Origin: Acetivibrio cellulolyticus CD2
Lineage (GTDB): Bacteria; Bacillota; Clostridia; Acetivibrionales; Acetivibrionaceae
DNA: 64,000 nucleotides
NCBI RefSeq assembly: GCF_000179595.2
Contig: NZ_JH556659.1
Location: 795,905-859,904 of the forward strand
Reading direction: 5' to 3'
The stretch's first letter is position 1; every line of letters begins with the position of its first letter. The position numbers and the translations under genes are program-made. Shown piece after piece: positions 8,685-17,604 of this stretch. The notes below the pieces were generated by a model. That model saw nothing but the letters and a program-made list of their open reading frames with translations, was not told the origin of the DNA and made no database searches.

Positions 8685-9743
8685 ATGAAATTAATTAACA
8701 AAGCACTTCTTTATAGGGATTGGAAATATTCAAAGTGGTTTATTCCAATACTCTTTTTAGAAATATTCAGGATTATTATTCCGAGTTTTTCTCGGGATGA
8801 ATATGGAAGAATTGTGCTGGATATTTTTATGAATAAAAGTAATGGACTTGGTGGAACAGTCTTGACAGCTTTAACACTAGCGGTTATGGCTTCGGTTTTA
8901 TTCTCCTTTGACAGAAATTTTACCAGTTACTCTTTTTCAGCAAGTATGCCTTTTAGTAGAAGAGAAATTGTAATTAGCAAATGGTTGGTAGGATTCTATA
9001 ATGTGTTTTTTCCCAGTTTTTCTGTTTATGTGATAGAGAATATAATTTTAATACTTAATCATAATTGGGGCGAACATTTTTTAACTATTACATATAGCTA
9101 TATTGCCTATTTGCTGTTTTTATTTTGTATACTTGGTTTTATTTTAATGGTTCAGTCTATGAATGGAACAGTATTTGTGGGAGGACTTATAAGTATTGTT
9201 TTTGCAGCTATTCCAATTACTATCATGCATATTATAGAAAATATTTACATGCGCTATAATGAAATGTTTATAGTACCTTCATTTATAAAAAATACACGTG
9301 AGCCAGTCTGGTTGATGCTTGATTTTTTGAAGAGCCTTTTTGGACTGGATATTACAACGGATGAGTCGGCGCTTCAATTTTTAGATGGAAGTGTAATTGC
9401 TGAAGTGGAGAATTATATGAGTTATATGCGTTATTGGGCTCCAGCAAAAATAATTATATACCTGGCGGCTATTGTTTTAATGTTTATATTTTCATTAAAG
9501 CTATTTAATAAGTCGAGGCTTGAACTAACCGGAAGAATAACAACGGTTGAAAGCTGCAATAAGTTATATAAAGCGATCATGGCATTTTACTTCGGTTTTC
9601 TATTACATACATTATACCTTGCAATAGCCGGGAGTATTGCTTTCAGGCTGGATATTGTAATTATATTCTGTGTTATAATTCCTATTCCGCTATACATTCT
9701 GATAGGCAGGGTTATAAAGATATATAATAGACGTTTTTCATAG
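8685..9743 (+). CDS. ABC-2-type transporter permease
   Basis: 352 residues with about seven hydrophobic helices, including pairs near residues 55-75, 100-120, 135-185, 245-270 and 290-345. It follows the ATPase gene after 5 bp with a GGGGGGAAT-type ribosome site and must be its membrane partner. The FDRNFTSYSFSASMPFSRREI segment near residue 80 is the cytoplasmic loop typical of ABC-2 exporters (coupling to the ATPase). Two long extracytoplasmic or interfacial stretches (about 185-240) separate the halves. No accessory permease follows, so the exporter is probably a homodimer of this subunit. Confidence 0.8.
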   Translation: MKLINKALLYRDWKYSKWFIPILFLEIFRIIIPSFSRDEYGRIVLDIFMNKSNGLGGTVLTALTLAVMASVLFSFDRNFTSYSFSASMPFSRREIVISKWLVGFYNVFFPSFSVYVIENIILILNHNWGEHFLTITYSYIAYLLFLFCILGFILMVQSMNGTVFVGGLISIVFAAIPITIMHIIENIYMRYNEMFIVPSFIKNTREPVWLMLDFLKSLFGLDITTDESALQFLDGSVIAEVENYMSYMRYWAPAKIIIYLAAIVLMFIFSLKLFNKSRLELTGRITTVESCNKLYKAIMAFYFGFLLHTLYLAIAGSIAFRLDIVIIFCVIIPIPLYILIGRVIKIYNRRFS

Positions 9744-9818
9744 TTGGGTTATTTTCTTAGATAAAAAGTCAGTGCCTTTAAAAATTGCGGGTTTTATATA
9801 AATTAGGAGATGATGAAT

Positions 9819-10994
9819 GTGAAGAAGTTTGCTTTTGTTTTAACTATAATATATTTTATAGCTATCTCAAGTTCTATAGTGTATCCCTCTTTATCAACGG
9901 AAATAATAAGCATCGTAAAATCTGAAAATATAGAAAAACTTAAGTATCAGTTGCAAATAAACAAAGATAAAGAGTTAGTACGTACATCATTGTTCTATGC
10001 AATAGATAATCAAAAAGTTAATGCAGTTAAAATACTTATTGATCATGTGGATAACATTGATTATGAAGCTACTTTTGGCAGGTTGGGGACTCTTCTTGAT
10101 GCGGCAATATCTGTTGGCAATATGGAAATTGTAAATATGTTAATTGATAAAGGGGCAAATATAAATAAAGTAGATAGTATGAAGGTGACTCCACTGCAAA
10201 AAGCGATTGCGGTAAGGAATTATACTTTGGCTTGTGAATTGGTTGACAGAGGTGCAGACCTTACTAAGGGAGAGTACAAATTTGAAGGAGTAAGTGACGT
10301 CTGGGAAAAGGAGGATAAAGAAAAGGCAGAGAGACTTGTAAGAATAGCTGTAGAAAATACAGATGTGAATAAAAGTGAAAACATAATAGGCTTTTACCAA
10401 ATGGCAGTTTATATTAAGAACTATGAACTTCTTGATGTTCTCATTGAGAAATATCATGAACAAAGCTATTTGGAGAAAGCATTGAAGACAGCTGTAATTG
10501 GAAAGGATATTGAAATGATGGATTATATTATCGGTAAAGGAGGAAATGTAAATTCTGAAGAAATTTACAGTCTTTCATCCTGGTTGAGTAATACAGAAAA
10601 TTTTGATATGTTAAAACATCTTATTATAAGATATGGTTATATTGACAATAAGATAGCTTCCCAAGTATTTATGAGAGCGTTGTGGAGTGATGATATAGAT
10701 GCGGCCAGATTCCTTTTGGAAAATGGGCTTGATGTAAAAGAGTTACCTGTTGAAGGTCATTCACCTATTTTAGTTGCAATAAATAAATGTAAGCCTGAAG
10801 TTGTGAAACTTCTTCTTGAGTATAATGTTCCTATAGAGGTTAAGAGGGATGATGGAAAGGATGTATTTGAAGTTTTGAGTGAAATAAGGGAAAAAAATGT
10901 TGATTGGTTTGATTTTGAAAATAAGAAAAATATGGATAGTATTTACAATATGTTAAAGGAATACAGTGAAAACAAAAAGGAAAATTTGCTATAA
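9819..10994 (+). CDS. Membrane-anchored ankyrin-repeat protein
   Basis: About 391 residues. An N-terminal hydrophobic helix (KFAFVLTIIYFIAISSSIVY) is an uncleaved anchor or signal. The rest is ankyrin repeats: DAAISVGNMEIVNMLIDKGA, TPLQKAIAVRNYTLACELVDRGA, then weaker copies, and SPILVAINKCKPEVVKLLLEY near the end. AGGAG at 9805-9809 best fits the GTG at 9819; ATGs at 9810 and 9813 lie too close to it. The repeats suggest protein binding outside the membrane. It follows the ABC permease after 75 bp, and a terminator-bearing repeat ends the transcript. The partner cannot be inferred. Confidence 0.75.
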   Translation: MKKFAFVLTIIYFIAISSSIVYPSLSTEIISIVKSENIEKLKYQLQINKDKELVRTSLFYAIDNQKVNAVKILIDHVDNIDYEATFGRLGTLLDAAISVGNMEIVNMLIDKGANINKVDSMKVTPLQKAIAVRNYTLACELVDRGADLTKGEYKFEGVSDVWEKEDKEKAERLVRIAVENTDVNKSENIIGFYQMAVYIKNYELLDVLIEKYHEQSYLEKALKTAVIGKDIEMMDYIIGKGGNVNSEEIYSLSSWLSNTENFDMLKHLIIRYGYIDNKIASQVFMRALWSDDIDAARFLLENGLDVKELPVEGHSPILVAINKCKPEVVKLLLEYNVPIEVKRDDGKDVFEVLSEIREKNVDWFDFENKKNMDSIYNMLKEYSENKKENLL

Positions 10995-11021
10995 TGTTTC
11001 AAAAAAATTTTATTTGGTTGT

Positions 11022-11119
11022 TATATTTAATCAGTAAACGGTCAATAATTTAAATGACCTCACAAAATACATTTTAACCCCCTAAATAAACACCCCGGCA
11101 ATGGCGCTGGGGTGTTTGC
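11022..11119 (+). repeat. Dispersed intergenic repeat with terminator, copy 1
   Basis: About 75 bp (from TATATTTAATCAGTAAACGG to TTTTAACCCCCTAA) match 13079-13153 at all but one or two bases. A G/C-rich hairpin follows whose arms differ from the other copy but still pair. It ends the ankyrin gene transcript and gives the group II intron its entry point. Confidence 0.8.
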
Positions 11120-11124
11120 TTTTT
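11090..11124 (+). terminator. Intrinsic terminator directly before the group II intron
   Basis: ACACCCC and GGGGTGT arms with GC-rich inner pairs, then TTTGCTTTTT. The intron begins 2 bp after the T run. Bacterial class C introns are known to insert just after terminator stems. Confidence 0.75.
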
Positions 11125-11125
11125 G

Positions 11126-13018
11126 GTGTGCCCGGTGGGCACACGTTCTAACGGGTGAAAGTCCCCAATCCGCCCGACAGTGGGAAGGATACAGCCGAAG
11201 CCAAGGGTGTCCATCGTGAGATGGAATCTGAAGAAAGGATTAGGCAAAACTCTGGCTTGTTACATCTGAGGCTAACTGCATGGACTAGGTTGCCAAACAA
11301 ACCAAAATCCGATAACTGTACAGAAATGTAGTTAGTAGTTATGGAATGAGTATAAGAGGGAAAGAGCGTGTGAGTACCCGGGGATATCTCATGGACATAG
11401 CCAATGCAATAAAATATTTGCGGCTATGGTTGAAAAAGATTTATCATGAGAAGTCAGCAGAAGTCATAGTACCACAAGGGCTTAAGACTGGGTGGGAAGG
11501 ACTGAACTTTAGGAGATGTGAGTAAATGAAAGTAACCGATGATAGATTTAAGAACAGACAACTTCATATAGAAGACTATCTGCAAATGGTATCTGCGGAA
11601 CAGAAAGAGAATGCAGGAGTGTTCACCTATCAGAGGATTGCTGAAAGCAACGACATCATTACAGATTTTTGGACGAACAATCTACTGGAATTGATTTTAC
11701 GAAGAGATAATCTTAATAAAGCATATAAGAAAGTAAAATCAAATAAAGGAACAGGTGGAATTGATGGTATGCAGGTAGATGAAATTTTACCCTTCCTAAG
11801 AGAAAACCAAGATGAACTTATCCAGAAGATAAGAATGGGGAAGTACAAACCAAACCCAGTTCGAAGGGTAGAAATACCAAAAGAGGAAAAAGGCAAGGTT
11901 AGGAAACTAGGAATACCGACGGTGGTAGACCGTGTTATTCAACAAGCGATTGCACAGGAATTGACACTGATATATGAATGCCAGTTTTCGGAGAGCAGCT
12001 TCGGGTTTAGACCAAAGAGAAGCCAGCACGATGCATTGAAAAGATGTAAGGAATATGTTGATGAGGGATATGTGTATGTGGTAAGTATGGACTTAGAAAA
12101 ATTCTTTGACACGGTGAACCACAGTAAGCTGATAGAAATACTATCAAGATCAATTAAAGATGGCAAAGTAATATCGCTGATACACAAATATCTAAATGCA
12201 GGTATAGCTGGGAAAGGATTCTTTGAGAGAACAGAAGAGGGTGTTCCACAAGGCGGACCACTGAGTCCACTTTTGGGGAATATAATGTTGAACGAACTGG
12301 ATAAGGAACTGGAACGCAGAGGTCACAGATTTGTGAGATTTGCGGATGATGCAATCATTTTCTGCAAAAGTAGGAAAAGTGCAGAAAGAACATTGAAGAA
12401 TATAGTGCCATACATAGAAGGGAAACTATTTCTGAAAATAAACCGAGCAAAGACAACAGTTTCGCATGTCAGCAAAATAAAGTATCTAGGATACGCATTT
12501 TACAGATACAAAGGTAAATGCAGGCTTAGAGTACATCCAAAGTCGGTAAAGAAAATGAAAGACAAACTTCGTCTACTAACCAACAGGAATAATGGATGGG
12601 GAAATGACTACCGAATACAAAAACTTAAAGAGTTTGCTAGAGGGTGGATTAACTACTTTAGTAAGGCGGAGATGAAGAAATTGATGGAAGAAACAGACGA
12701 ATGGCTACGAAGAAGAATTAGGGCTATCTATTGGAAACAATGGAAGAAGGTCAAAACAAGATATCGTATGCTGAAAGCCTTAAAACTGCCTGAATGGAAG
12801 GTGCACGAAATGGCAAACTGTCGCAAGGGCTGTTGGAGAGCGGCAGTGATGCTAAACAGTGCACTAACAAACAAAATAATAGCCAGACTAGGATATATCT
12901 CCATGTCTGACTATTATCTAAAAATCTGTGAAAACTAAAGAACCGCCGTATACCGAACGGTACGTACGTGCGGTGTGGGAGGTCGGCTAATCAATTAATG
13001 GTTAGCCTCCTACCCGAT
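11126..13018 (+). mobile_element. Group II intron with maturase ORF
   Basis: The 5' end GTGTG fits the GUGYG consensus and is followed by a GC hairpin, ACGGGTGAAAGTCCCC and other domain I-like sequence, then a maturase gene in domain IV. After the ORF, 12949-12983 folds as a short domain V, and 12977-13015 as domain VI with GGAGG/CCTCC arms. The 3' end is placed at CCCGAT near 13018, accurate to a few bases. Total about 1.9 kb. The maturase lacks an HNH endonuclease and the intron sits right after a terminator; both suggest a class C-like lifestyle, though I did not assign a class. The ends and ORF look intact. Confidence 0.85.
11526..12938 (+). CDS. ltrA: Group II intron reverse transcriptase/maturase
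   Basis: A 470-residue intron-encoded protein. The RT domain (about 60-330) shows KVKSNKGTGGIDGM (RT-1/2), RKLGIPTVVDRVIQQAI (RT-2/2a), SFGFRP, VVSMDLEKFFDTVNH (RT-3), GVPQGGPLSPLLGN (RT-4) and the catalytic FADD at RFADDAIIF (RT-5; FADD in place of YADD). The maturase X domain follows (about 345-470), with LKEFARGWINYF and CRKGCWRAAVMLNSALTN. The protein ends there, with no HNH endonuclease. It should aid splicing of its own intron and copy it into new sites. GGAGATGTGAG precedes the ATG. The ORF is complete with no disabling change seen. Confidence 0.93.
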   Translation: MKVTDDRFKNRQLHIEDYLQMVSAEQKENAGVFTYQRIAESNDIITDFWTNNLLELILRRDNLNKAYKKVKSNKGTGGIDGMQVDEILPFLRENQDELIQKIRMGKYKPNPVRRVEIPKEEKGKVRKLGIPTVVDRVIQQAIAQELTLIYECQFSESSFGFRPKRSQHDALKRCKEYVDEGYVYVVSMDLEKFFDTVNHSKLIEILSRSIKDGKVISLIHKYLNAGIAGKGFFERTEEGVPQGGPLSPLLGNIMLNELDKELERRGHRFVRFADDAIIFCKSRKSAERTLKNIVPYIEGKLFLKINRAKTTVSHVSKIKYLGYAFYRYKGKCRLRVHPKSVKKMKDKLRLLTNRNNGWGNDYRIQKLKEFARGWINYFSKAEMKKLMEETDEWLRRRIRAIYWKQWKKVKTRYRMLKALKLPEWKVHEMANCRKGCWRAAVMLNSALTNKIIARLGYISMSDYYLKICEN

Positions 13019-13078
13019 TTCGAATTTGATGTAACCGGAGTATAAAATATTTTTTATTAAAAAATTTTTTAGTTAAGG

Positions 13079-13175
13079 TATATTTAATCAGTAAACGGTT
13101 AATAATTTAAATGACCTCACAAAATACATTTTAACCCCCTAATAAATGCCCCGGCAATTAAGCCGGGGTGTTTAT
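13079..13175 (+). repeat. Dispersed intergenic repeat with terminator, copy 2
   Basis: Nearly identical to 11022-11119 across its first 75 bp. Its hairpin, GCCCCGGC-AATTAA-GCCGGGGTG, is a cleaner stem than copy 1 and uses different bases on both arms. It lies between the group II intron and the DUF3189 gene. Confidence 0.8.
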
Positions 13176-13264
13176 TTATGCAGTGAATAATGAACAACGT
13201 AAAAGGTAAATACTAAGGAATAGCCGAAGTTATATTTTTAGCATTCTAAAATTGAGGTGAAGTT

Positions 13265-13774
13265 ATGATTTATTTATACAACTGCTATGGCGGTACGCAT
13301 TCTTCATCAATTGCTTCAGCAGTTCATTTAAACAAGTTACCTAAAGACCGTATTCCAACTAAAGAAGAAATATTAAATGTAGATTATTTTAATACATTAA
13401 CGACTAAAGACTTTGGAAGAATAATTTTTCGTGGCATTGATGAAGATGGAAACAAGGTATATACTGTTGGAAGAGGTTCATCAAAGGTTTTGCTGCCTTG
13501 TATGGGCAACCTGCTGAGGCTTGCACATGATGAAATGGGCTTAAATCAAAGGATAATATTGTCAAATACGTCTCCTACCGTACCTTTTGCAATGACCATG
13601 GGAGGGTTATTTTCAAGAAGAATGGGAATAGACTTTTTAGGGGTTCCGCTATTGGTGAAAGGTGTCAAGCAATCATATGCGAAAGTAGTTGAACTTGTTG
13701 AAAAGACGAGAAAAAAAGCTCAAGAATCAAATGATCCGATTATGATTATCTATAATAAAGATAGCGAACACTAA
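13265..13774 (+). CDS. DUF3189 family protein
   Basis: A 169-residue soluble protein starting MIYLYNCYGGTHSSSIASAV, a hallmark of the DUF3189 family of Clostridia; GRGSSKVLLPCMGNLLRLA in the middle also fits. No transmembrane helix or known catalytic triad is obvious. The conserved YNCYGGTHSS motif looks like a phosphate-binding or nucleotide-binding turn, but that is a guess. GAGGTGAAGTT gives the ribosome site. It appears to be transcribed alone. Biochemical role unknown. Confidence 0.8.
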   Translation: MIYLYNCYGGTHSSSIASAVHLNKLPKDRIPTKEEILNVDYFNTLTTKDFGRIIFRGIDEDGNKVYTVGRGSSKVLLPCMGNLLRLAHDEMGLNQRIILSNTSPTVPFAMTMGGLFSRRMGIDFLGVPLLVKGVKQSYAKVVELVEKTRKKAQESNDPIMIIYNKDSEH

Positions 13775-13804
13775 AATTAACTCTATATAGCACTTAATGT
13801 TATC

Positions 13805-13860
13805 TACTATAGATGAAAAAACACCCTTAAATTCAGTTATTGAGTTTTTCGTCTATAGTA
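13805..13860. terminator. Bidirectional terminator between convergent genes
   Basis: Arms TACTATAGATGAAAAAAC (13805-13822) and GTTTTTCGTCTATAGTA (13844-13860) pair over about 17 bp around a 21-nt loop. It sits between the DUF3189 gene and the convergent secreted-protein gene and can serve both. Confidence 0.65.
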
Positions 13861-13948
13861 ACTGATTATTTAGGATGTTAATTAATTCTATGCTTGGGCA
13901 TATTCTTATGGGGCCAGGAAAAGCGGTAAATTAATCGCTAATTTCTAT

Positions 13949-14749
13949 TTATTCCTCAGTTGAATATTCTATACCATTAGCGTCTAGTAAGCGAATAAAT
14001 GAAAAAATTCCATAAACGCCACAATCGTTTATATATGTTTCATAATAATCTATAAAGCTTTCAAAATCACCTGAAAATGGTAGTGTGTCGAGACTACCCA
14101 GTACTTCTGTTATGCTGGCTGATATGAAAGGGTAATCTTCTAGTCTGTTAAGTTCGATTTCTGGACGATGGAACTTACTATACTTAAATGTTAGAAGCTT
14201 TTGGTCTGTTAAGGCGGCTACTTCATCGAATATCAGCAAAGTTTTTACCATAAACTTAATACCACGATCATCATTTTTATTACCTGTAAAATCGTAGTTG
14301 ATTTTTGATTTTAGCTTATTTGTTAAAGTATGTGGTATTTCTACTCCATCAAATCCCGAATCTATTACAGACCAAAGACAGTATTGAGCTTTTGGAGTAT
14401 AATCTAGGTAAGTAATTAATATTTTATTTAATTGCTTTACATCTTTTTTGGATTTCCATTTGCCATCTAAAAGGCATGAAAGGTTTTTTGATGTTTCAGA
14501 TATGCTATCTTCAGTGCAGTTAGAAAGTTCTATGGCGATATCTTCATTATTTTTGCTATCCATGGCATCTAAAATAAAACTTTGCATAGGATTTATTGTT
14601 TTATTAGGCTTGGTTGTTTCTTTAAATGAATTTCCAAAAAAGAAGGAATCTTTACCGCTTGCTAATACAGCATTCGCAGACGATACGAAAACAAGGCTAA
14701 AACACAAAACAAAGCATGCTAATCTTCTAATAATATTATTCTTTCTCAT
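13949..14749 (-). CDS. Secreted protein of unknown function
   Basis: 266 residues. A classical signal peptide (RKNNIIRRLACFVLCFSL, cut near ANAVLA) is followed by a helical, mostly polar mature protein with no domain I recognise. There are only a few cysteines and no sortase or lipobox motif, so it is probably released or loosely wall-bound. The start is well supported by GGGAGG 7 bp before the ATG on the minus strand. It stands alone between the convergent DUF3189 gene and the divergent DUF1294 gene. Family unknown. Confidence 0.75.
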   Translation of the reverse strand: MRKNNIIRRLACFVLCFSLVFVSSANAVLASGKDSFFFGNSFKETTKPNKTINPMQSFILDAMDSKNNEDIAIELSNCTEDSISETSKNLSCLLDGKWKSKKDVKQLNKILITYLDYTPKAQYCLWSVIDSGFDGVEIPHTLTNKLKSKINYDFTGNKNDDRGIKFMVKTLLIFDEVAALTDQKLLTFKYSKFHRPEIELNRLEDYPFISASITEVLGSLDTLPFSGDFESFIDYYETYINDCGVYGIFSFIRLLDANGIEYSTEE

Positions 14750-14989
14750 AACGACCTCCCAAAGTCGGAATTATTAAACTTGCAACTTTCGAAGCTTATC
14801 CCGGCCCGCATAAAAAAATTGGACAAATTTCTCTGTCAAACATATTTTAACATAAAAAGTAAATAAAATACAACAAAAACGTAAATGTTTTTACAAAATT
14901 TTAGCAGAAGTTTTGGTTGTAATTTGGATTTTATATAATTTATAATTAGAAAAGAATTAAGCTGACTAAAGAATAGGGGGAAAAGTAAG

Positions 14990-15286
14990 TTGATCGATTT
15001 GGCAATAAAGTTGGATTTTTTTTATTTAGTATTAGGTTTGGTTTCAATAGTAAATATTATTGGTTTTAGTATAGTGGGAGCAGATAAATATAAGGCGAAA
15101 AAGAATTTATGGAGAATTCCTGAGAAGACATTTTTTTTAATTGCTGTCTTTGGAGGTGCAATTGGTGTATATGCCGGGATGCTTTTTTTTAGGCATAAGA
15201 CCAGGCACTGGTATTTTATGTTTGGGATACCTGCAATATTAGTAACTGAAGCTATAATAGCATTCCTTCTGCTGAAGAATAGCTGA
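14990..15286 (+). CDS. DUF1294 family small membrane protein
   Basis: 98 residues with three hydrophobic helices. Family marks are DKYKAKKNLWRIPEKTFFL, FGGAIGVYAGMLFFRHKTRH and a final helix. DUF1294 proteins are integral membrane proteins of unknown role. Initiation is at a TTG placed 9 bp after AGGGGG; no in-frame ATG lies near. It appears monocistronic. Confidence 0.85.
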   Translation: MIDLAIKLDFFYLVLGLVSIVNIIGFSIVGADKYKAKKNLWRIPEKTFFLIAVFGGAIGVYAGMLFFRHKTRHWYFMFGIPAILVTEAIIAFLLLKNS

Positions 15287-15410
15287 AGCATTGCTCCGGG
15301 TTTTTACACAGGCTCTTTGGAACAAAAGGGCAAGATAGTGAAAATACAGCCGAAGTTATATTTCAGCATCCCTATTCGCCGAAAATAAATTAAAACAGTG
15401 GATTATAAAT

Positions 15411-15439
15411 TTTCATTAATATTCCCATAATGGTATAAT
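15411..15439 (+). promoter_or_regulatory. Promoter of the helicase-nuclease cluster
   Basis: Extended -10 TGGTATAAT at 15431-15439 with a weak -35 (TTTCAT) 17 bp upstream. Transcription would begin near 15446, leaving a very short leader before the first gene. Confidence 0.55.
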
Positions 15440-15455
15440 ATACTCAAGAAACTTT

Positions 15456-17522
15456 TTGGAGGGATATACCATTATTTTTGATGATTTTGCCAGAAAGATA
15501 ATCGAAATGCCTTCACAAAACTCCAAATTTATAGTAAAAGGCCCGACAGGAAGTGGAAAGTCGACAATCCTCCTGGAAAGATACAGGTATATGGTAGACA
15601 AGCTCAGTGTGCCAAGTGAAAAGATCCTGATATTGCTCCTAAACAGGACGCAGTCATTAGAATGGAGGACGAAAACTGTACTTGTAGGTTCTGGTGCGGT
15701 TTTGAGAACTTCGTACTATGGGTTTATTCAAAGTGAAATCAAAACTTATTATCCTATTATTTCGAAGAAGTGTAATGAAATAGTTAACAAGGATATAAAG
15801 CCTGTGTTTCTTACCTTTGAAGCTGCACAGTTTCTTGTTGCTACTGTAATTGATTGGAGAAGGCAGAACCAGGGAGCGTTTGCAGGTGTTACTTCATATA
15901 CTGACAGGCTTGCAATTGATCTTACCGGTAACCTTGTAAAGGCGGCTATATCTGATATTCCATATAACCAAATTGGGGACAGGCTTTATAACGCATTGGA
16001 AAAGAAGGATGATTTGAGAAGGCAGATATATAGGGAAGCTGATGATATTGTTTCTGCATACAGGAAAAAGTGTCTGGAGCTTGGAATATTTGATTTTGGA
16101 ATGGCGGTTGACCTTTACAATAATTGCCTTCTGAATGATAAGTTATATAGAGAAAAGCTGTTTGGAAGGATTGAACATTTGATTGTAGATAATATTGAGG
16201 AGTGTGTTCCTACTGAAGCGGACTTTATTGACTTCCTTCTTCCGAATCTTAAAACCTGCCTTTTGGCGTATAACCATGAGGGAGGGTATGGGGAAGCTTT
16301 TGGTAGTAATCACAATTATGTAAAATCGGTATTAATCGATAAAGTTGATAAAATTGAGATGGATAAATCCTATACATGTCAGGATTTTATGTTTGAGTTC
16401 TCTGACATGTTATTTGATAATATTGAAAACCTTAACGTCAACAAGTGTGATAAGGGGCCCCATATAGAGAGGGTTGCTCCTTTTGAATTAAGAAGTGAGA
16501 TGCTTGAAAATGTTGGTGAGAGAATAGTCAAGCTAATAAGCGAGGATGGCTATAAACCTTCGGATATAGTTGTAATATCCAGTTATGGAGATCCGGTAAC
16601 TGAATTTGTAATTGCTAGAATACTTGAGAAGTATGGATATGAGGTCAAAAATCTTGCAAGAAAGAGCAGACTGATTGACAACCCATTTTCCCAGGCACTT
16701 ATAACGTTGGCACAGCTCTGTCACCCGACATATGGGTCAATGCCCAATAGGGATGATGTAAGGGCATTGCTTAGAATGGTACTTAAAGTTGACCCTGTCA
16801 GAAGCTCAATTCTAGCAGGTGAGATTGTAAGCCAGAGGCCATTTGCACAATTTCCGGATATAGAATTCCCAGGACTGGTTGAACGAATAGGCTATTATAA
16901 TATTGAAAAGTATGAATACATAAGAAACTGGATAAGTGATTATAAATCGAGGGAGAAGCCACTTAAAATAAATGAATTTTTTCAGAAGGTTTTTTTGGAA
17001 ATCCTTATTTCAAAGGAAGTATCTGAAAAGGATATTCTTGAAGCTAAAAATCTTATTGATAGTGCGCAGACCTTTGTTGAGGTAGTATCAAGGTATAAAA
17101 GGAATGCTAGTAAAGATTTTCTGGAAGTTGTAAGAAGGGGGATTAAATCTGCTGAGAGCATTTTTGAACTCGAGGAGAAGCTGAGTGGAGATTTTGTTCT
17201 CATATCCACTCCGGTAGCATATCTTGCCAGTTCACTAAAGAGCAAGGTGACTATAATTACAAGCCTTAGCAGTAACAATTGGACACCTAGAAGTATTAAG
17301 GAGATAACAAACCTGCATGTACTTACGAAGACCTGGGACGAAAATGATATTTATACCGAAGAGCTTGAGGAGAAAAACCAAAAACATTATCTGGCTACTC
17401 TAATGAGAGCTGTTTTTAAAAGATGTGGAGAGAAGCTGATAACTTTTGAGTCTATGCTATCTGCCAATGGATATGAGAATGATGGGATTTTAGCGGACTA
17501 CTTTGATGAAATATTGACATAG
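15456..17522 (+). CDS. AddB-like helicase-fold protein with degenerate ATPase motifs
   Basis: About 688 residues. The N-terminus has a Q-motif-like stretch and a good Walker A (KGPTGSGKST, about residues 28-37). The Walker B site reads LIVDNIEECVP where UvrD enzymes have DE(x)QD, and motif VI near the C-terminus (YLATLMRAVFKRCGEKLITF) has lost its key Arg context. This matches the AddB/RecC-type inactive helicase partner, but without AddB's C-terminal nuclease, which is encoded two genes later. The start is uncertain: TTG 15456 overlaps the GGAGGG site, an unusual ATT at 15471 is 7 bp after it, and the first ATG is 15507. It heads a cluster with UvrD, nuclease and RecJ genes. Confidence 0.7.
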   Translation: MEGYTIIFDDFARKIIEMPSQNSKFIVKGPTGSGKSTILLERYRYMVDKLSVPSEKILILLLNRTQSLEWRTKTVLVGSGAVLRTSYYGFIQSEIKTYYPIISKKCNEIVNKDIKPVFLTFEAAQFLVATVIDWRRQNQGAFAGVTSYTDRLAIDLTGNLVKAAISDIPYNQIGDRLYNALEKKDDLRRQIYREADDIVSAYRKKCLELGIFDFGMAVDLYNNCLLNDKLYREKLFGRIEHLIVDNIEECVPTEADFIDFLLPNLKTCLLAYNHEGGYGEAFGSNHNYVKSVLIDKVDKIEMDKSYTCQDFMFEFSDMLFDNIENLNVNKCDKGPHIERVAPFELRSEMLENVGERIVKLISEDGYKPSDIVVISSYGDPVTEFVIARILEKYGYEVKNLARKSRLIDNPFSQALITLAQLCHPTYGSMPNRDDVRALLRMVLKVDPVRSSILAGEIVSQRPFAQFPDIEFPGLVERIGYYNIEKYEYIRNWISDYKSREKPLKINEFFQKVFLEILISKEVSEKDILEAKNLIDSAQTFVEVVSRYKRNASKDFLEVVRRGIKSAESIFELEEKLSGDFVLISTPVAYLASSLKSKVTIITSLSSNNWTPRSIKEITNLHVLTKTWDENDIYTEELEEKNQKHYLATLMRAVFKRCGEKLITFESMLSANGYENDGILADYFDEILT

Positions 17523-17529
17523 ATTGTGC

Positions 17530-17565
17530 TTTGGGAATTTGCGAAGCAAATGTTCTAAAATCGGG
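17530..17565 (+). repeat. Short stem-loop repeat ending TTCTAAAAT (copy A)
   Basis: TTTGGG, then hairpin ATTTGC-GAA-GCAAAT, then GTTCTAAAATCGGG, eight bases after a stop codon. Very similar to 31202-31240 and structurally like 61207-61236. Confidence 0.55.
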
Positions 17566-17604
17566 TGCTGATTAATGCACCTGTGATTTTTCGTGGAGGC
17601 TTAA

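Noticed and set aside
13222-15363. 16-bp repeat AGCCGAAGTTATATTT at 13222 and 15348
   Set aside because: Identical over 16 bp only, with no hairpin or shared flanks long enough to define an element; may be a fragment of a larger genomic repeat.
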